NCBI GenBank assembly: GCA_937900575.1
Contig: CALCEI010000065.1
Span: 1-12,158 of the forward strand
Direction: 5' to 3'
Length of the DNA stretch: 12,158 bases
DNA from: an uncultured Clostridia bacterium
GTDB taxonomy: Bacteria > Bacillota > Clostridia > Christensenellales > UBA1242
Shown: in pieces, positions 6,183 to 12,158 of the stretch
How the letters are laid out: each line of letters starts with the position of its first letter
How positions within the stretch are numbered: position 1 is the first letter of the stretch
Notes under the pieces: generated by a model
The model's input: the letters and a program-made list of their open reading frames with translations, nothing else
What the model was told of the DNA's origin: nothing
Databases searched by the model: none
Made by a program: the position numbers and the translations under genes

Positions 6183-7454
6183 ATGGATAAAAAGAAAAAA
6201 TACAAACTTATTACTGACATGATTGGGGTCCAACATAGTGTAGAAGAAATGGCCATTTTGAGTGATGAGTTGGTTATACGACCTTATTATTATCTGCGTG
6301 TAAACTTAGATAGACAACTTGAAGACTTAGATAGACAACAAAATGTAAAAGAAAAATGTATGAAGCCGGAAAAATCTATTGGCCACAACTTGCATTTTGG
6401 CCACGCCTTGCATTTTGACAACGACGTGCATTATTTTCATGATGAAATTAAAATAACTTACGTGGAATTGAGCATGGATGATAAACATGAGCCTAAATTT
6501 GATGAATTCGGTTTTAAAGCTTTGGAATGGAAATTATTAAAACTTGTTGCTACTAAATATTTTGAAACAAGCAAAGATGCAAAGGAAGTGTTTAGAGATT
6601 TGCAACTTGATAGGTCCAAAATTGACTTGTTGGGTGAAAATGGAAATGTTACATATGAACGCATTAACTTTGATTATAGTAAGCGTTATGGAGATGTGCT
6701 TGCCGAACTTGGAATTATTACAAACAGAACCTTGTGTGAAAGAGCAATAAAAACAATTTTGTTATCTAGCCCTGAGATTCCAGATTCATTAAAAACAAAA
6801 ATTGAAGAAGCAATGAAAAGTGATAAAGGTTTGTTTAAAATTGCTGCAGAAATTAAACATTATTATGGTGTTAGAGAAGCAATGATAAACAGATATCCAA
6901 ACAGTTTTGTATGTTTTATGAGAGATGACAGAAAAAATAATGATGCAGATGCTAAATTTATTGAAAAAGCACTTGATAAAGACAAATTGAATCTTCAATA
7001 TGTTTTGGAAGATAAAAAAGCAAAAAAACCAGCCGGTGTACAAGAAGTTAAATACCTTAAACAATGCATTAGCGAAGATATAACACTCTTCTATAAGTGG
7101 GTTGTTTGCCCATACCTTGAGGACTTGGAAAATCTTGAAAAAGATGAAAAAGTTAAAAAAGTTAACCCTGATGCATACAATCATGGTTACAACCATTGGT
7201 CCAAATATGATGATGCATGGAGAGCAACGGCTGTAAGATTGTTGTTCCGTGGCAATTGGTTGAGTGAAGCAGTTAAGGGTGATGAAAATGTTGCTAACAT
7301 TTTGGAATGTATGTTCAAAAAATTGGCAAATCGCCCAGAATTTGTGGAATTTTGTGAAGAAATAAGGGCGGGAGAAGTTTTACTTACAGAAAATGTTACA
7401 AAAATTATGGAAGAACATGGTGTTGAACTTACATCTGGCACAACAATAGACTAA
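6183..7454 (+). CDS. unknown protein, DDRKNN paralog A (423 aa)
   Basis: The start at 6183 follows a GGGGAG ribosome binding site (6172-6177). I do not recognise the family. Residues about 1-175 are unique to this copy and include a His-rich segment (about residues 67-84) made by an 18-base tandem repeat. Residues about 178-390 align by eye with the 297-residue protein downstream, sharing an IKH-x4-VR segment, a DDRKNN motif followed by an I-x-KA helix, and a DAW/W-x-x-AV pattern. The hydrophobic periodicity faintly resembles DUF4116 repeats. There is no signal peptide or membrane segment and many charged residues, so a soluble cytoplasmic helical protein is likely. It is a single-gene unit with its own promoter and terminator. 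Confidence 0.85.
   Translation: MDKKKKYKLITDMIGVQHSVEEMAILSDELVIRPYYYLRVNLDRQLEDLDRQQNVKEKCMKPEKSIGHNLHFGHALHFDNDVHYFHDEIKITYVELSMDDKHEPKFDEFGFKALEWKLLKLVATKYFETSKDAKEVFRDLQLDRSKIDLLGENGNVTYERINFDYSKRYGDVLAELGIITNRTLCERAIKTILLSSPEIPDSLKTKIEEAMKSDKGLFKIAAEIKHYYGVREAMINRYPNSFVCFMRDDRKNNDADAKFIEKALDKDKLNLQYVLEDKKAKKPAGVQEVKYLKQCISEDITLFYKWVVCPYLEDLENLEKDEKVKKVNPDAYNHGYNHWSKYDDAWRATAVRLLFRGNWLSEAVKGDENVANILECMFKKLANRPEFVEFCEEIRAGEVLLTENVTKIMEEHGVELTSGTTID
6381..6434 (+). repeat. three 18-base tandem repeats encoding a His array
   Basis: Units 6381-6398 and 6399-6416 differ at two bases; the third, 6417-6434, is degenerate. They encode GHNLHF, GHALHF and DNDVHY, giving histidines spaced every third residue. 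Confidence 0.85.
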
Positions 7455-7462
7455 ATGTTTTG

Positions 7463-7489
7463 AAAAAGTTGGCGTTTGCCAACTTTTTT
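7463..7489 (+). terminator. terminator of paralog A
   Basis: AAAAAGTTGGC (7463-7473) and GCCAACTTTTT (7478-7488) pair around GTTT and continue into T. The core GTTGGC/GCCAAC is the same as that after paralog B. Confidence 0.92.
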
Positions 7490-7515
7490 GCTGCCTTTTT
7501 CATGCTATTAAATTA

Positions 7516-7534
7516 AAAATTGCATATTGACAAA
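7516..7534 (+). repeat. 19-base direct repeat, copy 2
   Basis: Identical to 6116-6134 and occupying the same position in the promoter of paralog B. Confidence 0.9.
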
Positions 7535-7555
7535 TGGGTGGTTGTGTGTTATCAT
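7527..7555 (+). promoter_or_regulatory. promoter of the 297-aa paralog
   Basis: TTGACA (7527-7532), 17-base spacer, TATCAT (7550-7555), with TGT before the -10. Upstream sequence and spacer match the promoter of paralog A. Confidence 0.85.
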
Positions 7556-7584
7556 TTTGATATATTTAAAGAAGGAGAAATCTT

Positions 7585-8478
7585 ATGGCAAGAAGAGAAA
7601 CTCAAAATTCAATAATTGAACAAATGCTTGCTGATGCAAATTCAGTAGATGCAAATTCAGTTGATAAGGGCAGTGTTAAAGATTTAACACGTGCTGCTGT
7701 TGAACTTATTAGAATAGAAGGCGGACGCATCTTGCAAAGTTTGCAATTAAAAGATGATGGCATTGATTTGAATAATATTGATTGGTCCCGTACAAATTTG
7801 GAAGGTCTTGGTATTAAAATGATTGGTACTTGTGTATCAACACTTAAAGCAATTATTGCAAAAATGCCAAATAATGATTACAAATTGAAGATGTTTGAAA
7901 AAATTAAAACCGAAGCAGGCCTTGTTGATATGATTGCAACAATCAAACATGATGTTTATGTTAGAAATGCGGCTTTGGATAAAACTCCTTGGGCATTTGA
8001 ATGGTTCCTTACAGATGACAGAAAGAACAATGTGGCTAACAGAGAAATGATTAAAAAAGCCGTAAACAGATTTGGTTACAACATTGGGCATGTTTTACCA
8101 GATGAAGAAGCAGGCACAATTTGTGGTGCCGAAGATGAAAATTTGCTTGATATTGCAATAAATTCTAATCCTGCCGTATATGAAACCTTTGTGTTGAAAG
8201 TTTACATGAAAGAGTTAAGACATTTGAAAGCAAATGAAAACACAAGTCATTGTGCAAAATTGCCTGTTCATGATGAGGCATGGAGAGAAAAATTTTATGC
8301 TTTTGTTAAAAACAAAGATTGGATGACAAAAGCAATTAAGCGTGATTATAGAGTGGCATGGTACTTACCTGATGAACTTAAAAGAAAACAAAGCATTATT
8401 GATTTATACAATGCTTCAAGGAAATATGGTAAACCTGTTGATGAAATTCCTGACGTTGATGAATATGAAGTGGGTTAA
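7585..8478 (+). CDS. unknown protein, DDRKNN paralog B (297 aa)
   Basis: The start at 7585 is set by AAGGAG (7572-7577). I know no named family. Residues about 75-280 align by eye with the C-terminal half of paralog A: an IKH-x4-VR segment, FLTDDRKNN, an IKKAV helix ending in VLPDE, and a later DEAW region with a DWMTKAIKRD helix and a YLPDEL segment. The two copies of helix, VLPDE or YLPDEL turn, helix look like internal repeats and resemble DUF4116 in layout; this is inference. The N-terminus contains a short repeat (DANSV, DANSV, DKGSV). There is no signal peptide or membrane segment. It lacks the His-rich N-terminal region of paralog A. It has its own promoter and terminator and lies directly upstream of rpoB. 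Confidence 0.85.
   Translation: MARRETQNSIIEQMLADANSVDANSVDKGSVKDLTRAAVELIRIEGGRILQSLQLKDDGIDLNNIDWSRTNLEGLGIKMIGTCVSTLKAIIAKMPNNDYKLKMFEKIKTEAGLVDMIATIKHDVYVRNAALDKTPWAFEWFLTDDRKNNVANREMIKKAVNRFGYNIGHVLPDEEAGTICGAEDENLLDIAINSNPAVYETFVLKVYMKELRHLKANENTSHCAKLPVHDEAWREKFYAFVKNKDWMTKAIKRDYRVAWYLPDELKRKQSIIDLYNASRKYGKPVDEIPDVDEYEVG
7633..7677 (+). repeat. 15-base tandem repeat in paralog B
   Basis: Units 7633-7647 and 7648-7662 differ only at the last base and encode DANSV twice; 7663-7677 is a degenerate third unit (DKGSV). Confidence 0.8.
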
Positions 8479-8480
8479 AG

Positions 8481-8504
8481 AAGTTGGCGATTGCCAACTT
8501 TTTT
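8481..8504 (+). terminator. terminator of paralog B
   Basis: AAGTTGGC (8481-8488) and GCCAACTT (8493-8500) pair around GATT, followed by a T-run. It is near-identical to the paralog A terminator, and the bases after the T-run also match (TTGYTGCC). Confidence 0.92.
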
Positions 8505-8555
8505 GTTGCCCTTTCTAATATTATTAAATAATATATAAAAATATATAAAAATCTA

Positions 8556-8584
8556 TTGACATTAGTTGCACGTTGTGTTAAAAT
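8556..8584 (+). promoter_or_regulatory. promoter of rpoB
   Basis: TTGACA (8556-8561), 17-base spacer, TAAAAT (8579-8584), with TGT before the -10. The spacer ends in GTTGTGT, as in the two paralog promoters but shifted by two bases. Expected start is about 8591. Confidence 0.8.
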
Positions 8585-8590
8585 TGCCTA

Positions 8591-8679
8591 GTATGAGTAA
8601 TGCTCGGTAACTATGCGCTTTTGTCGTTGGGGTGATAGTTGGCACAAGCATAAATACAACTTAATAAGGAGTTAAATTA
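8591..8679 (+). promoter_or_regulatory. rpoB leader with inverted repeat
   Basis: About 89 untranslated bases separate the predicted start from rpoB. AACTAT (8609-8614) and ATAGTT (8635-8640) are complementary, and outer TGCT (8601-8604) and AGCA (8647-8650) can extend the structure. No known riboswitch was recognised. AAGGAG (8666-8671) precedes the rpoB ATG. Confidence 0.35.
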
Positions 8680-10449
8680 ATGTCAAACACACTCAACATT
8701 AAAAAGGTAAAATTAGGTAAAGCCGAAAGGTATAGTTTTGCCAGAAGAGAAGTGCCATATGTTATGCCTGATTTGCTTAACATAGCAAAGGATTCTTATG
8801 AAGCATTTCTTAACGAAGGAATTGGCGAGGTTTTGAATGAATACAACCCAATTGTTGACTATGCAAACAAAGCAGAGTTAACTTTTTTGGGCTATAGCAT
8901 CGACAGAACGCCAAAATATACATGGGCCGAATGTAAAGTAAAGCAAACAAGTTACACTGTTCCACTTAAAGTGAAAGTGCGCTTGCTTGTTAAAGAAACC
9001 GGCGAACAAATGGAACAAGAAGTGTTCATGGGGGATATCCCTTATATGAGCAAAGACGGTGGTTTCATTTGCAACGGTGTTGAAAGGGTTGTTTTAAATC
9101 AACTTATCAAATCACCGGGCGTAATCTTTGGTGGAGAACTTAACAAGTATGGTCGTATGGACTATAATGGTGCAATTCAACCAAGTTACGGAATGTGGGT
9201 TCAAACCGAACAAGTGGCAGGAGACTGCTTGCGTGTTACAGTTGAACGTAAATTCAAAATGAGTGCTGGCGTGCTTTTGAAATGTTTTGGATACACCAAC
9301 GAAGAATTGTTGGATATCTTTGGCCGCCACCCATACATTGTAAACACATTGGAAAAAGAACCACAAATTACACAAGAAGATGCTTTGATTGAATTTGGCA
9401 GACGTACACGTCCAGGCGAAATTCCAAATGCAGAAAACACACTTTCTTACATTAACGATAGGTTCTTTAACGTACAACACTACAATTTGGAAAAGGTTGG
9501 TAGGTTTAAAGTTAACAAAAAATTATCTCTTGCTAACCGTATTACAGACCAAATTGCTGCAGAAGATGTTAAATCTGGCAGAAAAGTGTTTGTAACAAAA
9601 GGCGAAATTATTGATGCAGATACAGCAGTGGCAATCCAAAATGCAGGTATTAACTCTGTTGATGTGCTTGTTGAAGGTAAATCTGTGCGTGTTGTTGGTA
9701 ACAAACGTGTTGACCTTAAAGCATACGCAAAACTTGACCCAGCAGAATTTGGAATTACAGAACTTGTTTATCTTCCTTTGTTGCAAGATATAATGAAAGA
9801 GCACAAAGATGATGAAGAAGGTTTGAAGGCTGCAATCAAAGAAAATGCAAAGAAGTTGGAAGACGTTCAAGTAACTCTTGACGATATTATTGCAACATAT
9901 AGTTATCATTTGAACTTGATTGATGGTCTTGGCGAAACAGACGAAATTGATAACCTTTCAATGCGTAGAGTTGCAACTTGTGGCGAATTGTTGAAAGATA
10001 CATTTAGAAGTGGTATGACAAAACTTCAAGCACAAGTACGTGAATCTTTGCAAAGCAGGGATTTATCTGAAGTTTCTGCAAGCCAAATTGTAAATTCAAG
10101 ACACATTAACAAAGTGTTTAAAGAATTTATGGCAACAAGTCAACTTTCTGCACTTATGGACCAAATTAACCCTGCAGCAAGTTTAAGACATAAACGTCGT
10201 TTGTCTTCTTTTGGACCAGGTGGCGTTAAAAAAGAACGTGCAACTGTTGAAGTGCGTGATATTAACCCTTCACACTACGGACGTATTTGCGTTGTTGAAA
10301 CCCCAGAAGGTCAACCAATTGGTTTGATGACTTCTATTGCTGCTTACGCGCGTATTAATATGTATGGTTTCTTGGAAACTCTTAATACTTTACAGTTAGA
10401 AAACGTAGATGCTAAATATATTGAAAATATACTTAATAATATGAAATAA
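8680..10449 (+). CDS. rpoB: RNA polymerase beta subunit, N-terminal half only
   Basis: Residues 1-567 are an authentic beta subunit: the N-terminal protrusion and lobe domains, the rifampicin-binding region (about 485-513) and the HYGRICVVETPEGQPIGL segment. Beta is normally about 1,150-1,250 residues and is part of the core RNA polymerase. Here homology stops at FLET (residues 564-567, ending at 10380), where a proline and the rest of the fork and active-site half should follow. The last 22 residues are unrelated and A/T-rich. The truncated product would lack the flap, the nucleotide-binding lysines and the clamp, so it could not work. A chimeric join is the likeliest explanation. Unusual residues stand where E. 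coli has Gln513, Phe514 and others. rplJ/rplL, the usual upstream neighbours, are absent. Confidence 0.93.
   Translation: MSNTLNIKKVKLGKAERYSFARREVPYVMPDLLNIAKDSYEAFLNEGIGEVLNEYNPIVDYANKAELTFLGYSIDRTPKYTWAECKVKQTSYTVPLKVKVRLLVKETGEQMEQEVFMGDIPYMSKDGGFICNGVERVVLNQLIKSPGVIFGGELNKYGRMDYNGAIQPSYGMWVQTEQVAGDCLRVTVERKFKMSAGVLLKCFGYTNEELLDIFGRHPYIVNTLEKEPQITQEDALIEFGRRTRPGEIPNAENTLSYINDRFFNVQHYNLEKVGRFKVNKKLSLANRITDQIAAEDVKSGRKVFVTKGEIIDADTAVAIQNAGINSVDVLVEGKSVRVVGNKRVDLKAYAKLDPAEFGITELVYLPLLQDIMKEHKDDEEGLKAAIKENAKKLEDVQVTLDDIIATYSYHLNLIDGLGETDEIDNLSMRRVATCGELLKDTFRSGMTKLQAQVRESLQSRDLSEVSASQIVNSRHINKVFKEFMATSQLSALMDQINPAASLRHKRRLSSFGPGGVKKERATVEVRDINPSHYGRICVVETPEGQPIGLMTSIAAYARINMYGFLETLNTLQLENVDAKYIENILNNMK
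10381..10449 (+). other. foreign C-terminal coding tail fused to rpoB
   Basis: These 69 bases (about 20% G+C in 10381-10440 by hand count, against about 43% in rpoB at 10201-10260) encode 22 residues ending in KYIENILNNMK and a stop, and are followed at once by a good terminator. They look like the natural 3' end of another, unidentified gene. Confidence 0.6.
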
Positions 10450-10464
10450 TTAAAAAATATTATT

Positions 10465-10499
10465 CCCTCTAGGAAAATAATTCCTAGAGGGGGATTTTT
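10465..10499. terminator. strong, probably bidirectional terminator
   Basis: CCCTCTAGGAA (10465-10475) and TTCCTAGAGGG (10481-10491) form a perfect 11-base-pair stem with a five-base loop and a T-run on the right. An A-rich stretch on the left gives a U-tail for the minus strand, where a gene stops at 10498. Confidence 0.9.
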
Positions 10500-11289
10500 A
10501 TAATTGAAACGTTATATTTTTTCCAATAACAAATACTTCAAATAATAACTTTTCATGTACAAATTTTTCAAATTCTTCTTTATCTTTTGGATCTATATCA
10601 TTTATATTATCTAAATTATTTAATATAAAATCTCTAATAGCAAATCCAGTATTAGATATTATATTTGAAAAATCTTTTGGAACTGATTCTTGTACTAAAG
10701 TTATTGTTATATTATAATCACTTATTTTAAAATCTATTTTAGATATTTCCAGATTAGTTTTAGCCCATGATGTGAACTGTTCATGGTTCATTCGGTTACT
10801 GGCTGTTGATAAATCCAACATTCCAGATTCTTTTTCTATGAAAGTGGGAATAGCATCCCTTTTTATAAAACAGTCCGGACATGGGTCTAAGCCGACTATT
10901 TCACGTACGTCATCTATCCAGGTGGTGTCGCTTGCCATAATACATCTGTTCTTGGGATCATGGTAAAAAAGGCTTACGGCACTTGTCCAGGCAATAGTTT
11001 TGTCTGAATATTTCTTGGGCCCTTTTGCTTTTCTTTCTAATTGTGGTTCTTCCTTAGCTGGTTCAGCTTTTTTCTGCTGCTTCTGGGAAAAGATACCTGT
11101 GATTACGCGTCTTGCGGGTTTATAAGGTTGCTTCTGTGTTTCAACGGGGAAGACATACACTTCTGATTTAGGGGTAGAAACAGTAGTTTTTGTAGTTTTT
11201 GCTTTTTTCTTGGCTGCTGCATATAAAGGATTGCATAACAGAACAACAACTAGCACTGCCAAAACAACAGCAAAATTATATCTTTTCAT
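10498..11289 (-). CDS. secreted protein of unknown function, probably a mosaic
   Basis: The 263-residue frame starts at 11289 after a GGGGG ribosome binding site. Residues 1-25 are a Sec signal peptide (basic MKRYN, hydrophobic core, site near LYA-AA). A Lys-, Thr- and Pro-rich, probably disordered linker runs to about residue 95. The next part (about 96-180) has a CPDC motif at 137-140 and Cys117, with no family I recognise; it may be an exported thiol or metal-binding domain. Around residue 181 the character changes: the DNA falls from about 44% G+C (10861-10980) to about 18% (10501-10740), and ATA becomes the main Ile codon. Residues 181-263 may therefore belong to another protein from another genome. 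Confidence 0.6.
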   Translation of the reverse strand: MKRYNFAVVLAVLVVVLLCNPLYAAAKKKAKTTKTTVSTPKSEVYVFPVETQKQPYKPARRVITGIFSQKQQKKAEPAKEEPQLERKAKGPKKYSDKTIAWTSAVSLFYHDPKNRCIMASDTTWIDDVREIVGLDPCPDCFIKRDAIPTFIEKESGMLDLSTASNRMNHEQFTSWAKTNLEISKIDFKISDYNITITLVQESVPKDFSNIISNTGFAIRDFILNNLDNINDIDPKDKEEFEKFVHEKLLFEVFVIGKNITFQL

Positions 11290-11300
11290 ACTTTTCCCCC

Positions 11301-11323
11301 TATGGTTTAAGAATTATACCATA
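11301..11323 (-). promoter_or_regulatory. extended -10 promoter inside an inverted repeat
   Basis: On the minus strand TATAAT (11313-11318) is preceded by TGG, giving an extended -10 without a clear -35 box. TATGGT (11301-11306) and ACCATA (11318-11323) form an inverted repeat across it, a possible operator for the secreted-protein gene. Confidence 0.4.
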
Positions 11324-11373
11324 GTTTGCACATAAAGTTTAGATGTTAATTATACACTAATTGTTAACGCTCT

Positions 11374-12120
11374 TCAGGCAAAGATTGTTACTAATACTTC
11401 TGTAAGTCTTTTGACAATAGGGGTAATGAAGTCTGAAGCGAAAATGAACAGGAATCCAAAAATTAGGAATGCATGCCTTTGAAGAGCATAGTAGGTTTGC
11501 TTATATTGGGGCGGAAGTAGATAATAAACCAGTCTGGAGCCGTCTAGTGGAGGAACTGGTATAAGATTGAATACTGTCAGTGTTACATTTACCTGCAATA
11601 AAGGTATACATATATATTTAAAGGATAGAAGCATAATGGACTTCGGCATTTGAAAGCTATTACACAATTTAATTAAAAGACAGCCAAGTATTGCCAGTAA
11701 TAGATTGCAGAGTGGACCTGCTAATGCAACAGAAACCATTGCTCTATTGGGATTTTTGAAATATCTTTCATTAACCTGAACCGGTTTTGCCCAGCCAAAA
11801 CCACAGAATATGAATAATAATGAACCCATTAAATCAAGATGATTGAGCGGATTAAAAGAAAGTCTTCCGGTTTGGCGTGGTGTTGGGTCGCCAAGGAAAT
11901 CTGCCATATACGCATGTGCCATTTCATGTAAAACTAATGATACAATGAAAATAGGTATCATGTATAAAGTTGCCAGTAATCTTGAAAATACATTGGCCAG
12001 ACCGTTGAATAAAATCCAGGAAATTAGCAATATGCCAATTACCGGAAGATATTTTTCTATGGCTTCACGCCAGTTAAAACCAGGCTTTTTAAATTCATAT
12101 ATTCTGTATTCTTCTGACAA
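11374..12120 (-). CDS. site-2 protease family (M50) membrane metalloprotease
   Basis: The 248-residue protein has about five to six membrane segments and the M50 signatures: the zinc motif HEMAH in a transmembrane helix (about residues 65-69), the NPLNHLD loop, and the second motif NLIPVPPLDG with the conserved Asp ligand. It belongs to the short, PDZ-less group of bacterial site-2 proteases, which cleave membrane-bound regulators or other substrates; the target is unknown. The start must be TTG at 12120, because an in-frame stop lies at 12124-12126 and no ATG follows for many codons. GGAGG (12133-12137) lies 12 bases upstream, inside the coding end of the previous gene, so translation may be coupled. 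It precedes the secreted-protein gene by 84 bases. Confidence 0.88.
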   Translation of the reverse strand: MSEEYRIYEFKKPGFNWREAIEKYLPVIGILLISWILFNGLANVFSRLLATLYMIPIFIVSLVLHEMAHAYMADFLGDPTPRQTGRLSFNPLNHLDLMGSLLFIFCGFGWAKPVQVNERYFKNPNRAMVSVALAGPLCNLLLAILGCLLIKLCNSFQMPKSIMLLSFKYICIPLLQVNVTLTVFNLIPVPPLDGSRLVYYLLPPQYKQTYYALQRHAFLIFGFLFIFASDFITPIVKRLTEVLVTIFA

Positions 12121-12158
12121 TTTCTAATTCGTCCTCCAAAGTGATGTTATTGTTGATA
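12095..12158 (-). CDS. C-terminus of an unidentified gene (partial)
   Basis: A frame open from the window edge ends at TGA (12095-12097) and encodes INNNITLEDELEIVRRIQNI. Its sequence looks like a genuine soluble protein C-terminus. It overlaps the M50 gene start by 26 bases and contains that gene's ribosome binding site. Too little is present to name it. Confidence 0.5.
   Translation of the reverse strand, partial: INNNITLEDELEIVRRIQNI

Noticed and set aside
6381..6434. CRISPR-like repeats
   Set aside because: The units are contiguous, 18 bases, without spacers and in frame within a gene.
6116..7534. Transposon or integrative element bounded by the 19-base repeats
   Set aside because: The repeats are direct, lie within promoters, and there is no transposase or integrase; duplication of a transcription unit explains them better.
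10378..10449. Intein, group II intron or programmed frameshift to explain the rpoB break
   Set aside because: No intein splice motifs, no intron-encoded protein or domain V-like hairpin, and no continuation of RpoB in any frame up to the window end.

Overview
The window is a low-GC stretch of bacterial DNA, most consistent with an uncultivated Bacillota (Firmicutes) lineage. The main block (about 610-10380) has strong GGAGG-type ribosome binding sites, sigma-A promoters of the TTGACA-17-TATAAT kind (several with an extended TGn -10), compact U-tailed terminators and a clostridial-looking RpoB. The species cannot be named from the sequence. Both ends look as if they come from other genomes. 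At the left, a tRNA-Ile gene has two acceptor strands that do not match each other. At the right, rpoB stops in mid-gene and runs into an unrelated tail, followed by a block of about 370 bases with only about 19% G+C by hand count, and then by DNA of about 44% G+C. The simplest reading is a metagenomic or amplification chimera with joins near 549-608, 10380 and 10750. Anything that crosses those points should not be read as real synteny.

Layout. 1-544: a 35-codon ORF and a small secreted protein of unknown function. 539-615: tRNA-Ile(GAU) on the minus strand, with its promoter at 656-684. 776-1363: rubrerythrin with its own terminator. 1471-2157: a palindrome and promoter driving a WG-repeat-like protein. 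2227-3781 (minus): a rhomboid protease and a YycJ/WalJ-type metallo-hydrolase with a 14-base overlap. 3836-3886: two divergent promoters whose -35 boxes overlap inside an inverted repeat. 3895-5696: hflX, possibly leaderless, then a calcineurin-like phosphoesterase. 5838-6029: a very cysteine-rich 63-residue membrane protein.

6116-8504 is the most unusual native part. Two complete promoter-gene-terminator units lie in tandem. Their promoters share a 19-base identical core exactly 1400 bases apart, their terminators are near-identical, and their products (423 and 297 residues) are diverged paralogs with a shared DDRKNN motif. The repeating helical pattern faintly resembles DUF4116. I do not recognise a function.

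8556-10449: rpoB with its own promoter and a leader of about 90 bases containing an inverted repeat, not preceded by rplJ/rplL. The N-terminal 567 residues are RpoB, with an unusual rifampicin-binding region; the last 22 residues are foreign. 10498-12158 (minus): a secreted protein whose C-terminal third differs sharply in composition, an M50 site-2-protease-family protein with a TTG start, and the C-terminus of one further gene running off the window.

Functionally the core block mixes housekeeping and stress genes: peroxide detoxification (rubrerythrin), ribosome rescue (HflX), intramembrane proteolysis (rhomboid), wall- or DNA-related hydrolysis (WalJ-like) and transcription (RpoB). No phage, CRISPR, transposase or defence signature was seen.
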